The notes below the pieces were generated by a model. The model was not told the origin of the DNA and did not search any database. It saw only the letters and a list, made by a program, of their open reading frames with translations. Below, one piece after another: positions 1-6,664 of a DNA stretch of 10,161 nucleotides (positions are counted from its first letter, which is position 1; each line of letters begins with the position of its first letter). The DNA comes from Halanaerobiaceae bacterium. Its GTDB lineage: Bacteria > Bacillota > Halanaerobiia > Halanaerobiales > DTU029. Location of the stretch: NCBI GenBank assembly GCA_012521855.1, contig JAAYLO010000074.1, forward strand, positions 1-10,161, in the 5' to 3' direction. The position numbers and the translations under genes were made by a program.

Positions 1-567
1 GATATAGATGGTGTTATAACTGATGAAACTCATCCAAATAATAATGTCTGGCATAATGCTCTCTGTGAATTTCTTGGATATAATATAAAAAGAATTAAAG
101 AATCATATTATTTTGATGAAGCTTATGGTCTTTCCCGGGAGATAATAACATCATTTTTATTGAAATACCGTACAAAAATTTATAGTCAGGCTAAAATATA
201 TGAAGGTGCTAAAGATACACTCAATTATCTGAATACTAAAGGATTTCAGATTCACCTGATAACAGCCAGAGAACCAGAGCACAGACAACTTACAGCAGAC
301 TGGCTAAAAAAATACGGCATAAAATATACTGCTCTTTACCATGAGGATAATAAGACACCTCTGGCTGTCAAGAAAGGCATTGAACTTTTTATTGAAGATA
401 ATGCTGAAAATGCTTTAAAATTAAGCAGAGAGAATATTACTGTCCTACTGATGAATAAATATCATAACCAGGGTTTTAAGGAAAATACGAATATTATCAG
501 AGTAAATGACTGGTCTGATATAAGAAAGGAAATTTTTAATTTTTATTCACAGAGTATACCTGGTTAG
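1..567 (+). CDS. HAD-superfamily 5'-nucleotidase, NT5C/YqfW type, 5' end cut by window edge
   Basis: The frame is open from the first base, and 188 residues are visible before the TAG stop. Visible residues 1-5 read DIDGV, HAD motif I, with the nucleophile Asp1 and the acid/base Asp3. ITAR (residues 87-90) supplies the motif II Thr88. Lys118 is a plausible motif III lysine, and IEDN (131-134) is the metal-binding motif IV. The C-terminal RVNDW fits the small NT5C-like (deoxyribo)nucleotidase family, to which Bacillus YqfW belongs. These enzymes remove phosphate from nucleoside monophosphates in the cytosol. Substrates of the bacterial members are poorly defined, so none is assigned. Motif I normally lies a few residues from the N terminus, so probably only about 3-10 residues are missing. 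The gene converges on the nucleoside kinase with 3 bp between stop codons. A phosphatase facing a nucleoside kinase is suggestive, but the two are transcribed in opposite directions. Confidence 0.85.
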   Translation, partial: DIDGVITDETHPNNNVWHNALCEFLGYNIKRIKESYYFDEAYGLSREIITSFLLKYRTKIYSQAKIYEGAKDTLNYLNTKGFQIHLITAREPEHRQLTADWLKKYGIKYTALYHEDNKTPLAVKKGIELFIEDNAENALKLSRENITVLLMNKYHNQGFKENTNIIRVNDWSDIRKEIFNFYSQSIPG

Positions 568-570
568 AAA

Positions 571-2226
571 TCAGAAAAAGGCACTTCCTCCTATAAATTC
601 TTTTAAAATAGACGTCCTTGGAATATCTTCTTCTCCCATTGGAAGGAAACAGTAAAAGAGTTCCAATAACCTCTGTGCCTGATAATAACATTTTTCATTT
701 TCTTTTATCTCTCTCAATAGTGGTTCAGCATATTTTTTCAGAACAGCCAGTTCATATATCAGTGCTGAACTGAACATAATATCTGCATTTTCCTGATAAG
801 GAAAGACATTCTTCTCTTCACCTTTTCTGACTGAAGGCCAGAAATCCAGGGTCTTTGAAGCAGGACGGTTCCGGAAAAAGCTATCCCTGACCAATCTCCT
901 GATCAACCTTATATCTGTTGTCGGAATTCTATTATGACGGTCAATATTAATCTGGGTCAGGGCACTTATATATATTTTATATTTATTGTTATCAGGGATG
1001 AATTCTGTTAAGCGGTCATTCAGGCTGTGGATTCCTTCAATGATAATAGGGTGCTCTTCATCGACCTGAATATAATTTCCCTTATATTCTCTTTGCCCTG
1101 TATGAAAATTGAAAAAAGGAATTTCAACCCTTTTTCCCTGTAAAAGTTCCAGGAGCTGTTCATTGAATAACTCCAGGTCAATAGCCTGAAGTGCTTCAAA
1201 ATCATAATTTCCATTTTCATCCCTGGGTGTTTTTTCCCTATCCACAAAATAGTCATCTGTTGATATTGAAACAGGCTTTATCCCGTTTATTCTGAGTTGA
1301 ATTATTAATCTTTGAGCAAAGGTAGTCTTTCCTGATGATGACGGGCCAGAAATTAAAATAATCCTTTTTTTCTCATGTTCTTCTGTTATCGCATCTGCTA
1401 TCCTGGCAATCTTTTTTTCATGAAAAGATTCAGCTATCCTCACCAGTTCATGGTATTTGCCTCTTTCTATAATATTATTAAGTTCACTGAGATTGGAAAC
1501 ACCTATTATTTCTCCCCATTTCTCATATTCATAAAATACATTGGCCAGCTTGTTTTGTACTATAAACTGTGGGACTTTATATGGTTCCCCTCTTTGAGGA
1601 AACAATAAAATGAAGCCCGGATAATGCATATGAAAATCAAATCTATCCAGAATACCTGTACGGGGCACCATATTATAGTAAAAATAATCGTAGCTGCCAT
1701 CCAGTTCATATACAGGCACCTTTTCCCCCTCTATATAATTTAAAATATCAGCTTTATCAGTAAAACCTCTATTCAGATAGTATTCCTTTAATGTTTCTTT
1801 ATCCATAAAAAATTTTTTAATAGGCAAATCCATCTTCACATATTCATTCATACGTTCTTTTATTTTCTCCAGGTCTTTCTGAACAAGGGGCGTATCTTTA
1901 TATATTTCACAATACATACCATTGCTTAGTGAATGTTCAATTAACAATGTGGAATCAGGGAAAATATCATAAACTGCTTTTTGCATTAGCATAAATAAAC
2001 TCCTGCGGTAAATACGATTCCCGATTTCATCATTTATTGTAAGAAGCCTGACCTCTGCATCCTGATCTAATTGCTGCGTAAGGTCAGCTAACCGGTTGTT
2101 TACTATGGCTCCTACTGTAATTCTTTTATCACAGGAACCAATGTGATCCAATATCTCCATTATAGTTATGCCTTCTGGAAACTCATATTCTTTGTTCTCT
2201 AAAGTTATTTTAATCAACCTGATCAC
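571..2226 (-). CDS. Uridine kinase-like nucleoside kinase with N-terminal TGS and ThrRS-like second domain
   Basis: 551 residues from a GTG start, or 548 from an in-frame TTG at 2217. Residues about 3-65 form a TGS domain (IKITLENKEYEF). Residues about 70-200 resemble the ThrRS/AlaRS second additional domain, but RSLFML (75-80) stands where the HxxxH zinc motif is expected, so both histidines are replaced. The C-terminal half is a uridine/phosphoribulokinase-type P-loop kinase. It has Walker A GPSSSGKTT (294-302), TDDYF with Asp324/Asp325 probably at the nucleoside site, the YDFE block (341-344), IIEGIHSLND (395-404), and an arginine-rich lid around RLIRRLVRDSFFRNR. The length is normal for this family, which is widespread in Firmicutes and Thermotogae and usually annotated as uridine kinase or nucleoside kinase. 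Phosphorylation of a nucleoside with a nucleotide triphosphate is expected, but the true substrate is not shown here. The start lies inside the 3' end of queG, so the two are probably cotranscribed and translationally coupled. Confidence 0.93.
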   Translation of the reverse strand: MIRLIKITLENKEYEFPEGITIMEILDHIGSCDKRITVGAIVNNRLADLTQQLDQDAEVRLLTINDEIGNRIYRRSLFMLMQKAVYDIFPDSTLLIEHSLSNGMYCEIYKDTPLVQKDLEKIKERMNEYVKMDLPIKKFFMDKETLKEYYLNRGFTDKADILNYIEGEKVPVYELDGSYDYFYYNMVPRTGILDRFDFHMHYPGFILLFPQRGEPYKVPQFIVQNKLANVFYEYEKWGEIIGVSNLSELNNIIERGKYHELVRIAESFHEKKIARIADAITEEHEKKRIILISGPSSSGKTTFAQRLIIQLRINGIKPVSISTDDYFVDREKTPRDENGNYDFEALQAIDLELFNEQLLELLQGKRVEIPFFNFHTGQREYKGNYIQVDEEHPIIIEGIHSLNDRLTEFIPDNNKYKIYISALTQINIDRHNRIPTTDIRLIRRLVRDSFFRNRPASKTLDFWPSVRKGEEKNVFPYQENADIMFSSALIYELAVLKKYAEPLLREIKENEKCYYQAQRLLELFYCFLPMGEEDIPRTSILKEFIGGSAFF

Positions 2227-3325
2227 TCCATCCTTTGAGTAAAAATAATCTTCTAATTTCTTTTTTAGCCGCTTGATCTTTTTCCCTGTAATAATGTTTC
2301 CTCAAGCAGTTTTCTATGTCATCAGCACCGAGTTTTACAAGAGCCCAGGCAGAATATGCTCTAATTATAGGAGAAGGATTTTTTAATTCCTTTTTTAATA
2401 ATGTTATATAATCAGTTTTTTCCGTATTAACAATATTTATGATAGTATTTCTTTTTAACAGGTTCAACCCCCGCCAGGATAAGGCAGATTTCTTCCATTC
2501 CTCCGGAAAGTTTTCTTTTGTAAATACCAGTATCTGTTTATAATCTCCCTTTAATCGCGGTAAAAACTCTTTATGGAGATTAACGGGGATACCTTTATTA
2601 TATGGACAGACCTCAAGACATCTGTCACATCCCCAGAGCTGTTTGCCTATAATATTTCTTTCTTCTTCAGAAAGTATTCCTTTTTTCTGGGTAAGATAAC
2701 TCCTGCACCTATCGACCTGTAAATTGTATTCCTTCAATGCCTCTGCAGGACAATTTTCAATACACAAGCTACAGTCACCACACCTGTCTTCAACAGGATT
2801 ATCAAAGACCAGATCCGTATTTGTTAATATTTCACCCAATATCAGATAAGAACCGTAATAGTCATTTATCAAATTATTGCTTTTTCCAATCCAGCCTAAA
2901 CCGGCCCGGCAGGCTATTTCTCTATCCAGTATTGTACCCGTGTCAGAATACGAAATATATTCCAGGTCTTTTTTTTGCTCTTTCAAAAAATCTATTAAAC
3001 TATTCATCATTTCTTTCATTATGTAATGATAATCCATTCCCCTGGCATAAAGCGCTATATCCTGTTCCTCCTCATTTGTTGACTCCATTTCTGCTGCATA
3101 GGATAATCCAAGTGAGATAATCGATTTTGCAGAAGCCAGGTGTTTCCGGGGATCTGTCAAAAGTTCCAGATCAGGATTGATAAATTCTGATAATTTTCTC
3201 TTCTTCAATACAGATTTAGCTCTCTCAAAGGTATCTGCAGAACAGACTCCAACCAGATCAAATCCTATCTCAACGGCCTTTTTCTTTATTTTTTTTGTCA
3301 AATCAGCTATATCTATACCTGTCAT
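2210..3325 (-). CDS. queG: Epoxyqueuosine reductase QueG
   Basis: 371 residues, the normal length. QueG is a cytosolic, cobalamin-dependent iron-sulfur enzyme that reduces epoxyqueuosine to queuosine in the wobble position of GUN-anticodon tRNAs, the last step of Q synthesis. The block from SDTGTILDRE to RAGLGWIGK (127-148) is the family signature around the B12 site. Asp128 aligns with the conserved catalytic aspartate. Two 4Fe-4S clusters are indicated by Cys182/185/188/192 (CGDCSLCIENCP), Cys207, and Cys233/236/240 (CDRCLEVCP). The C-terminal stretch about 280-360 (SPIIRAYSAWALVKLGA) is HEAT-repeat-like, as in other QueG proteins. The ATG at 3323-3325 is preceded by GGGAG at a long 13-nt spacing. 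The gene follows the transporter operon after a hairpin and overlaps the nucleoside kinase start. Other queuosine genes are not in the window. Confidence 0.96.
   Translation of the reverse strand: MTGIDIADLTKKIKKKAVEIGFDLVGVCSADTFERAKSVLKKRKLSEFINPDLELLTDPRKHLASAKSIISLGLSYAAEMESTNEEEQDIALYARGMDYHYIMKEMMNSLIDFLKEQKKDLEYISYSDTGTILDREIACRAGLGWIGKSNNLINDYYGSYLILGEILTNTDLVFDNPVEDRCGDCSLCIENCPAEALKEYNLQVDRCRSYLTQKKGILSEEERNIIGKQLWGCDRCLEVCPYNKGIPVNLHKEFLPRLKGDYKQILVFTKENFPEEWKKSALSWRGLNLLKRNTIINIVNTEKTDYITLLKKELKNPSPIIRAYSAWALVKLGADDIENCLRKHYYREKDQAAKKEIRRLFLLKGWSDQVD
2215..2235 (-). promoter_or_regulatory. Ribosome-binding site and ambiguous start of the nucleoside kinase
   Basis: On the - strand AAGGATGGAG is followed by GTGATCAGGTTG. 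The GTG (2224-2226) is only 4 nt after AAGGA, which is short. The in-frame TTG (2215-2217) lies 8 nt after GGAG, a normal spacing, and would give a protein beginning MIKITLENKEYEF, a typical TGS-domain start. Both starts fall inside the last codons of queG, with an overlap of 17 nt for GTG or 8 nt for TTG. The signal itself is clear; which start is used is not. Confidence 0.6.
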
Positions 3326-3346
3326 AATAAAATAATATCTCCCGGG

Positions 3347-3391
3347 AATAAAATATTTATTAATGAGCCCAGGTTATTTTCCCGGGCTCAT
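3347..3391 (-). terminator. Hairpin between the small-subunit gene and queG, possible Rho-independent terminator
   Basis: Positions 3363-3373 and 3381-3391 form an 11-bp stem with one A-C mismatch around a 7-nt loop (3374-3380); the outer 8 bp, ATGAGCCC with GGGCTCAT, are perfect. On the - strand the stem begins 8 nt after the small-subunit stop codon and is followed by TAATAAATATTTTATT. That tract is T-rich but interrupted, so termination may be incomplete. No convincing promoter lies between this hairpin and queG, so some read-through into queG seems likely. Confidence 0.6.
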
Positions 3392-3399
3392 CATGTTAA

Positions 3400-3630
3400 T
3401 TAATTTTCTTCTTCGCTTTTATTCTCTTCTTCAACTTTTTCTTCAGTAATTTCTTTGTCTTCTTCTTCAACTTTTTCTTCAGTAATTTCTTTGTCTTCTT
3501 CTCTATCTTTTTCTTCTCCGGAGTTTATTTTCTCCTCTTCTGATTTCTTCGCTTTATTTATAGTAATAAATAGACCTCCCAGTATAACAACACAGGCAAA
3601 GATCAGCATAACTATAGCTGAAAATTCCAT
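3400..3630 (-). CDS. metS: MetS-family small subunit of NSS transporter, with extended acidic repeat tail
   Basis: 76 residues. Residues about 3-24 (SAIVMLIFACVVILGGLF) form a single transmembrane helix that resembles the MetS family. In Corynebacterium glutamicum the MetS small subunit is required for sodium-dependent methionine/alanine uptake by MetP. The gene lies 19 bp after the NSS transporter gene, the usual place for it, with a strong GGAGG site 7-8 nt before the ATG (3628-3630). After a short basic segment (NKAKK) the rest of the protein is nearly all Glu, Lys and Asp, with the 12-residue unit DKEITEEKVEEE present twice (46-57 and 58-69). Family members are usually about 30-60 residues, so this tail is an extension. 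Orientation is not certain, but the basic residues after the helix would favour a cytoplasmic tail. Assignment rests on the helix and gene context; the substrate is inferred only. Confidence 0.85.
   Translation of the reverse strand: MEFSAIVMLIFACVVILGGLFITINKAKKSEEEKINSGEEKDREEDKEITEEKVEEEDKEITEEKVEEENKSEEEN
3425..3502 (-). repeat. 36-bp in-frame tandem repeat in the small-subunit tail
   Basis: Positions 3425-3466 and 3461-3502 are identical over 42 nt at a 36-nt period, giving about 2.2 copies. The period is 12 codons, so the reading frame is kept and the protein gains a second DKEITEEKVEEE unit. Perfect nucleotide identity, with no synonymous changes, suggests a recent duplication by slippage or unequal recombination. 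Confidence 0.95.
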
Positions 3631-3649
3631 ATATCTCCCTCCTCATAAA

Positions 3650-5146
3650 TCAACTGGCCTTATCAGCATCAAGAGCATTATATCTGGACTTAATTTTTGT
3701 AAGTACCAGTGCCAATACGCCAACTACAATGATTAAGCCCCATCCTCCAAGCCATTGATAAATGGCAGCATAACCTTCATAAGGCACCTTGATATCTTCC
3801 ACAAAATAGCGTACCAGTAAAACAAATAATATAATGGGGAGAATCTTAATCATAAATGTCCACCATTTACCGAATTTAATTTCAGAAACAGAATTGAAGT
3901 ATTCCCGGATGGACTCCGTACGGTAGAAATAACCAATTGCTATAGTTTCCATAATACCTGCCATAATGAGAGCATAGCTGTTAATATAATGGTCAACCAG
4001 ATCTACCCAGTAAAGCCCTGCTTTTGTCGCGTACAATAAGCTAATAAGAGCAGCTGCAAGAATAACCCCTACAGTTGTTCTGTATTTGTCTTTACCCCAT
4101 TTGTCTGCTACACCGGCAATTGTAGCTTCCACAAGAGAAAATGCTGAATCTATTCCAAGTGTTAACATGGTCAGGAAAAAGACTATGCCAAATAATGCTA
4201 CAACAAATGTACCGCCGGGCAGCATATTGATTGCATTTGGAAATACCTCAAAGGCAAGACCCAGGCCTCCCCTGGCCACATCAGCAATTGGAACACCTGC
4301 ATCCTGTGCCATATAACCCAATGTGCCGAAAATAGCAAGACCGGACATGAAGCTTACACAGGTATCTGCAAAGACAATTATCAGGGCATTATTGGTTATA
4401 TCAGAATCTTCAGGCATATAACTGGCATAGGCATACATTATAGCCATTGCAACACTCAAGGAGTAAAAGACCTGTGTATAGGCCTCAATCCAGACTTTGA
4501 TACCCAGTAAAGCAGAAAAATCAGGCTTCAGGAAATAATTCAGGCCTTCCATGGCTCCAGGCAGGGTAACTGCCCTTAAAATCAAAATGAATAATAAGAC
4601 AAAAGGTGCTCCTACTGTAAATCCAATAACCTTTCCAACACTTTTGGTGCCCTTCCTTAATATGAAATAGATGGAAATCCAGGTTAAGGCAAGTCCAATC
4701 AGTACAGGAATACTGAAACCGCCAAGATTTCCAGGACTGTCAGATAACTGTAAAACATTATTGGCAAAATAACCCCAGGAATCATTTCCCCAGGCTACTG
4801 TAAAAGAAGCATACAGATAATCCCAGAACCAGCCCATAATAGTTACATAATAAGTTACAATAATAAATGCAACCACGACCTGCCACCAGCCAAAATATTG
4901 AAAGCCTTTCTTCACTCTGCCAAGGGCAACAGGTGCTCCACCCTGATATTTCTGGCCCACTGAAAATTCCATAACCAATAACGGCAGACCGGCAGTAAGT
5001 ATGGCAACAAAATAGGGAATTAAAAATGCTCCTCCCCCGTTTGAATAAGCTATATACGGAAAACGAATGGCATTCCCAAGCCCTGCTGCTGATCCGATTG
5101 CAGCAAGTATAAATGCAGTCCTGTTACCCCAACGTTCCCTCTTCAT
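3650..5146 (-). CDS. Sodium-dependent amino-acid transporter, NSS/SNF family, MetP-like large subunit
   Basis: 498 residues and probably 12 membrane helices, with the LeuT fold. TM1 carries the NSS signature GSAAGLGNAIRFPY (18-31); Asn25 and Arg28 match LeuT Asn27 (sodium site) and Arg30 (extracellular gate). TM6 has the unwound region around SLSVAMAIMYAYASY (229-243), and TM8 has LGIDSAF (330-336). In TM7, Asp261 of FADTCVSF falls where the chloride ligand Asn368 of human SERT lies and where bacterial relatives often carry an acidic residue (LeuT Glu290, Tyt1 Asp262). This predicts sodium coupling without need for chloride. The ATG (5144-5146) has GGGAG 10 nt upstream. It is followed after 19 bp by the MetS-like subunit, which supports a MetP-type importer of neutral amino acids such as methionine or alanine. 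The substrate cannot be fixed from sequence. It probably heads its own transcription unit. Confidence 0.95.
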   Translation of the reverse strand: MKRERWGNRTAFILAAIGSAAGLGNAIRFPYIAYSNGGGAFLIPYFVAILTAGLPLLVMEFSVGQKYQGGAPVALGRVKKGFQYFGWWQVVVAFIIVTYYVTIMGWFWDYLYASFTVAWGNDSWGYFANNVLQLSDSPGNLGGFSIPVLIGLALTWISIYFILRKGTKSVGKVIGFTVGAPFVLLFILILRAVTLPGAMEGLNYFLKPDFSALLGIKVWIEAYTQVFYSLSVAMAIMYAYASYMPEDSDITNNALIIVFADTCVSFMSGLAIFGTLGYMAQDAGVPIADVARGGLGLAFEVFPNAINMLPGGTFVVALFGIVFFLTMLTLGIDSAFSLVEATIAGVADKWGKDKYRTTVGVILAAALISLLYATKAGLYWVDLVDHYINSYALIMAGIMETIAIGYFYRTESIREYFNSVSEIKFGKWWTFMIKILPIILFVLLVRYFVEDIKVPYEGYAAIYQWLGGWGLIIVVGVLALVLTKIKSRYNALDADKAS

Positions 5147-5318
5147 TTATCAAATACTCCCTCCTTAACTTTAAGTCGAATTACAGCCAGCACTACAAAA
5201 ACAAAATCGTTTTTCCCCTAATCCCTTCTATCTACTCTGGAACCACCCCCCTGTATATATATTTACAACAAATAGTTTGGATGAAATTTTTATTACTTTA
5301 AACAATAAAAATATACTC
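5147..5318 (-). other. Long untranslated leader of the transporter operon
   Basis: If the promoter at 5325-5353 is used, transcription starts near 5318 and the leader is about 170 nt. It holds a G-rich stretch on the - strand (5215-5251: six Gs, then GG, GGG and GGGG). A weak AU stem, AAAAAC pairing with GTTTTT, follows, then a strong AAGGAGGGAG ribosome-binding region at 5157-5166. I see no hallmark of an S-box, T-box or other known riboswitch, no clear intrinsic terminator and no sequence that would mask the ribosome-binding site. Its function is unknown. Confidence 0.4.
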
Positions 5319-5324
5319 AATATA

Positions 5325-5353
5325 ATTATATTAGTTATATAATAAAATTACAA
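5325..5353 (-). promoter_or_regulatory. Predicted sigma-A promoter for the NSS transporter operon
   Basis: On the - strand TTGTAA (5348-5353) is separated by 17 bp from a perfect TATAAT (5325-5330). It lies in the 232-bp gap after ymfH, upstream of the transporter, and faces the right way. The region is very AT-rich, so chance matches are possible, but the exact -10 and ideal spacing make it the best candidate in the window. Confidence 0.6.
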
Positions 5354-5378
5354 GTCTATAAGAAAGAAAGATCTGCTT

Positions 5379-6659
5379 TCAGTCACCGTTTATGATGGAA
5401 CGTACAAAACGATCTTCCCTGAAAAACTCCTCAAAACGCCCGTATAAATATTCCAGGTCAATCTCTTTAATAATATCCATGATTTCAAAGAAATTTATCC
5501 CTTTAAAATAATAAGAAATGAATTCAGTAGCCACAGTCTCAAAGGAATTAAAGTTTTCGATAAATTCACCAAGTGTCTTTCTATAAATTCTATCAAAATC
5601 CTCTGTTTTTATTTCTTTGATACCTTTTCTAAGTCCATTTCTAATCCTTTCAAAAAGAAGATCTGGATCTCTGGTCCTGCCGCCTATCACTGCATAACCA
5701 TATTCTTTTTCTAAAACATAGTAATTAACATAATAATCATCAAGTAAACCCTCTGTATACAAATCCTGATACAAACCCGTACTTTTCCCGATCAAAAGAT
5801 CAAGAAGCATTAAAGTCCCGATCTCCTGTTTTACCAATTCTGCCGGGCTGTCAGGTATCAGTGTCTCTTTTATGCCGAGCCTGAATAATGGCTGGGAAAC
5901 ATCCATTTTCTTTGTTATAATTTTTTGATTTACATAGGCAGGTTCATCTGGATATATCCTCTTTATCTCAGGATAATTGGCCAGATCTTTTTTTATTTGT
6001 TTTTCTTTAATGATTTCAATAACCTTATCAGGATCAAAGTTCCCTGTCAGGAACAAAAGCATATTTCCTGGATTATAAAATGTATTATAACAAAGGTTTA
6101 AATCTTCTTTCTTTATCTTATAAATACTATCAACTGTTCCGGCTATATCTATTCTTATCGGGAATTGATGGTACAGGCCTGTTATCATATTTTTATAGAC
6201 CTGATAATCGGGATCATCATCATACATTTTAATCTCCTGGGCGATTATCCCTTTTTCTTTTTCTACATTTTCATCAGTAAAATAAGGATCCTGTACAAAA
6301 TCAATCAGAGTCTCCAGTGATTCAAGAAAATTATCACTGGTATGAAAAAGATATGCCGTCATATTATAATTTGTAAAGGCATTGGCAGAAGCACCCAGGC
6401 TGGCAAAAGCAGAAAAAACATCTTCTTTCTGGCTTTCAAACAACTTATGCTCAAGGAAATGGGCTATTCCATCCGGGACCTCTACAGGTTCATTTGTTTC
6501 AGGATGATAAAATTTATTATCAATAGAGCCGCAATTGGCAGCAAATATCCCATAATTTTTGTTGTAGCCAGCTCTGGGCATCATCAATACAGTCAGGCCA
6601 TTATCTAATTTTTCTTTAAAAATGCTTTCTTTTATTATTTCATTATATATTTTCACCAT
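5379..6659 (-). CDS. ymfH: M16 family zinc metallopeptidase, YmfH type (active zinc subunit)
   Basis: 426 residues. The inverted zinc motif HFLEH (His67, Glu70, His71) and the downstream AQEIKMY with Glu142 give a complete M16 catalytic site near the N terminus. The second half has the expected M16C-type fold (about 240-420) but lacks the R/Y substrate motif: the matching region reads LYTEGLLDDYYVNY. The family is often annotated as EF-P 5-aminopentanol modification-associated protein (also spelled YfmH), after its Bacillus subtilis gene neighbourhood. The actual peptide substrate is not known to me. The ATG (6657-6659) has AAGGGG 8 nt upstream and lies 5 bp after the stop of the partner gene ymfF, so the two are almost certainly cotranscribed. 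No signal peptide is visible, so it is probably cytosolic. Neither EF-P nor the YmfI reductase is present in the window, so a link to EF-P rests on the family name only. Confidence 0.92.
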   Translation of the reverse strand: MVKIYNEIIKESIFKEKLDNGLTVLMMPRAGYNKNYGIFAANCGSIDNKFYHPETNEPVEVPDGIAHFLEHKLFESQKEDVFSAFASLGASANAFTNYNMTAYLFHTSDNFLESLETLIDFVQDPYFTDENVEKEKGIIAQEIKMYDDDPDYQVYKNMITGLYHQFPIRIDIAGTVDSIYKIKKEDLNLCYNTFYNPGNMLLFLTGNFDPDKVIEIIKEKQIKKDLANYPEIKRIYPDEPAYVNQKIITKKMDVSQPLFRLGIKETLIPDSPAELVKQEIGTLMLLDLLIGKSTGLYQDLYTEGLLDDYYVNYYVLEKEYGYAVIGGRTRDPDLLFERIRNGLRKGIKEIKTEDFDRIYRKTLGEFIENFNSFETVATEFISYYFKGINFFEIMDIIKEIDLEYLYGRFEEFFREDRFVRSIINGD

Positions 6660-6664
6660 ATGTT

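Noticed and set aside
131..143. Word TTCCCGGGAGATA shared with the queG upstream region (3336-3348, - strand)
   Set aside because: A single 13-nt match in 10 kb is near chance expectation, one copy is inside a coding region, and no further flanking similarity was seen.
160..162. TTG as the start of the + strand HAD gene
   Set aside because: It would remove HAD motif I (DIDGV), which is in frame at the very first codons of the window.
3455..3736. Serine-rich open frame on the + strand opposite the small subunit
   Set aside because: It is the mirror of the GAA/GAG-rich acidic tail and repeat; low-complexity antisense frame with no independent support.
4086..4316. Open + strand frame inside the transporter gene
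   Set aside because: It lies wholly antisense to a strongly conserved membrane protein and has no family resemblance.
5113..5301. Open + strand frame of 62 codons across the transporter leader
   Set aside because: It overlaps the promoter-leader region and the transporter start on the opposite strand, and the product has no recognisable features.
5147..5318. S-box (SAM) or T-box riboswitch in the leader of the putative methionine-type transporter
   Set aside because: I found none of the conserved core elements, no T-box sequence and no clear terminator/antiterminator pair.
5358..5382. Terminator after ymfH
   Set aside because: Only a 5-bp GAAAG/CTTTC stem with a broken T-run is visible; too weak to call.
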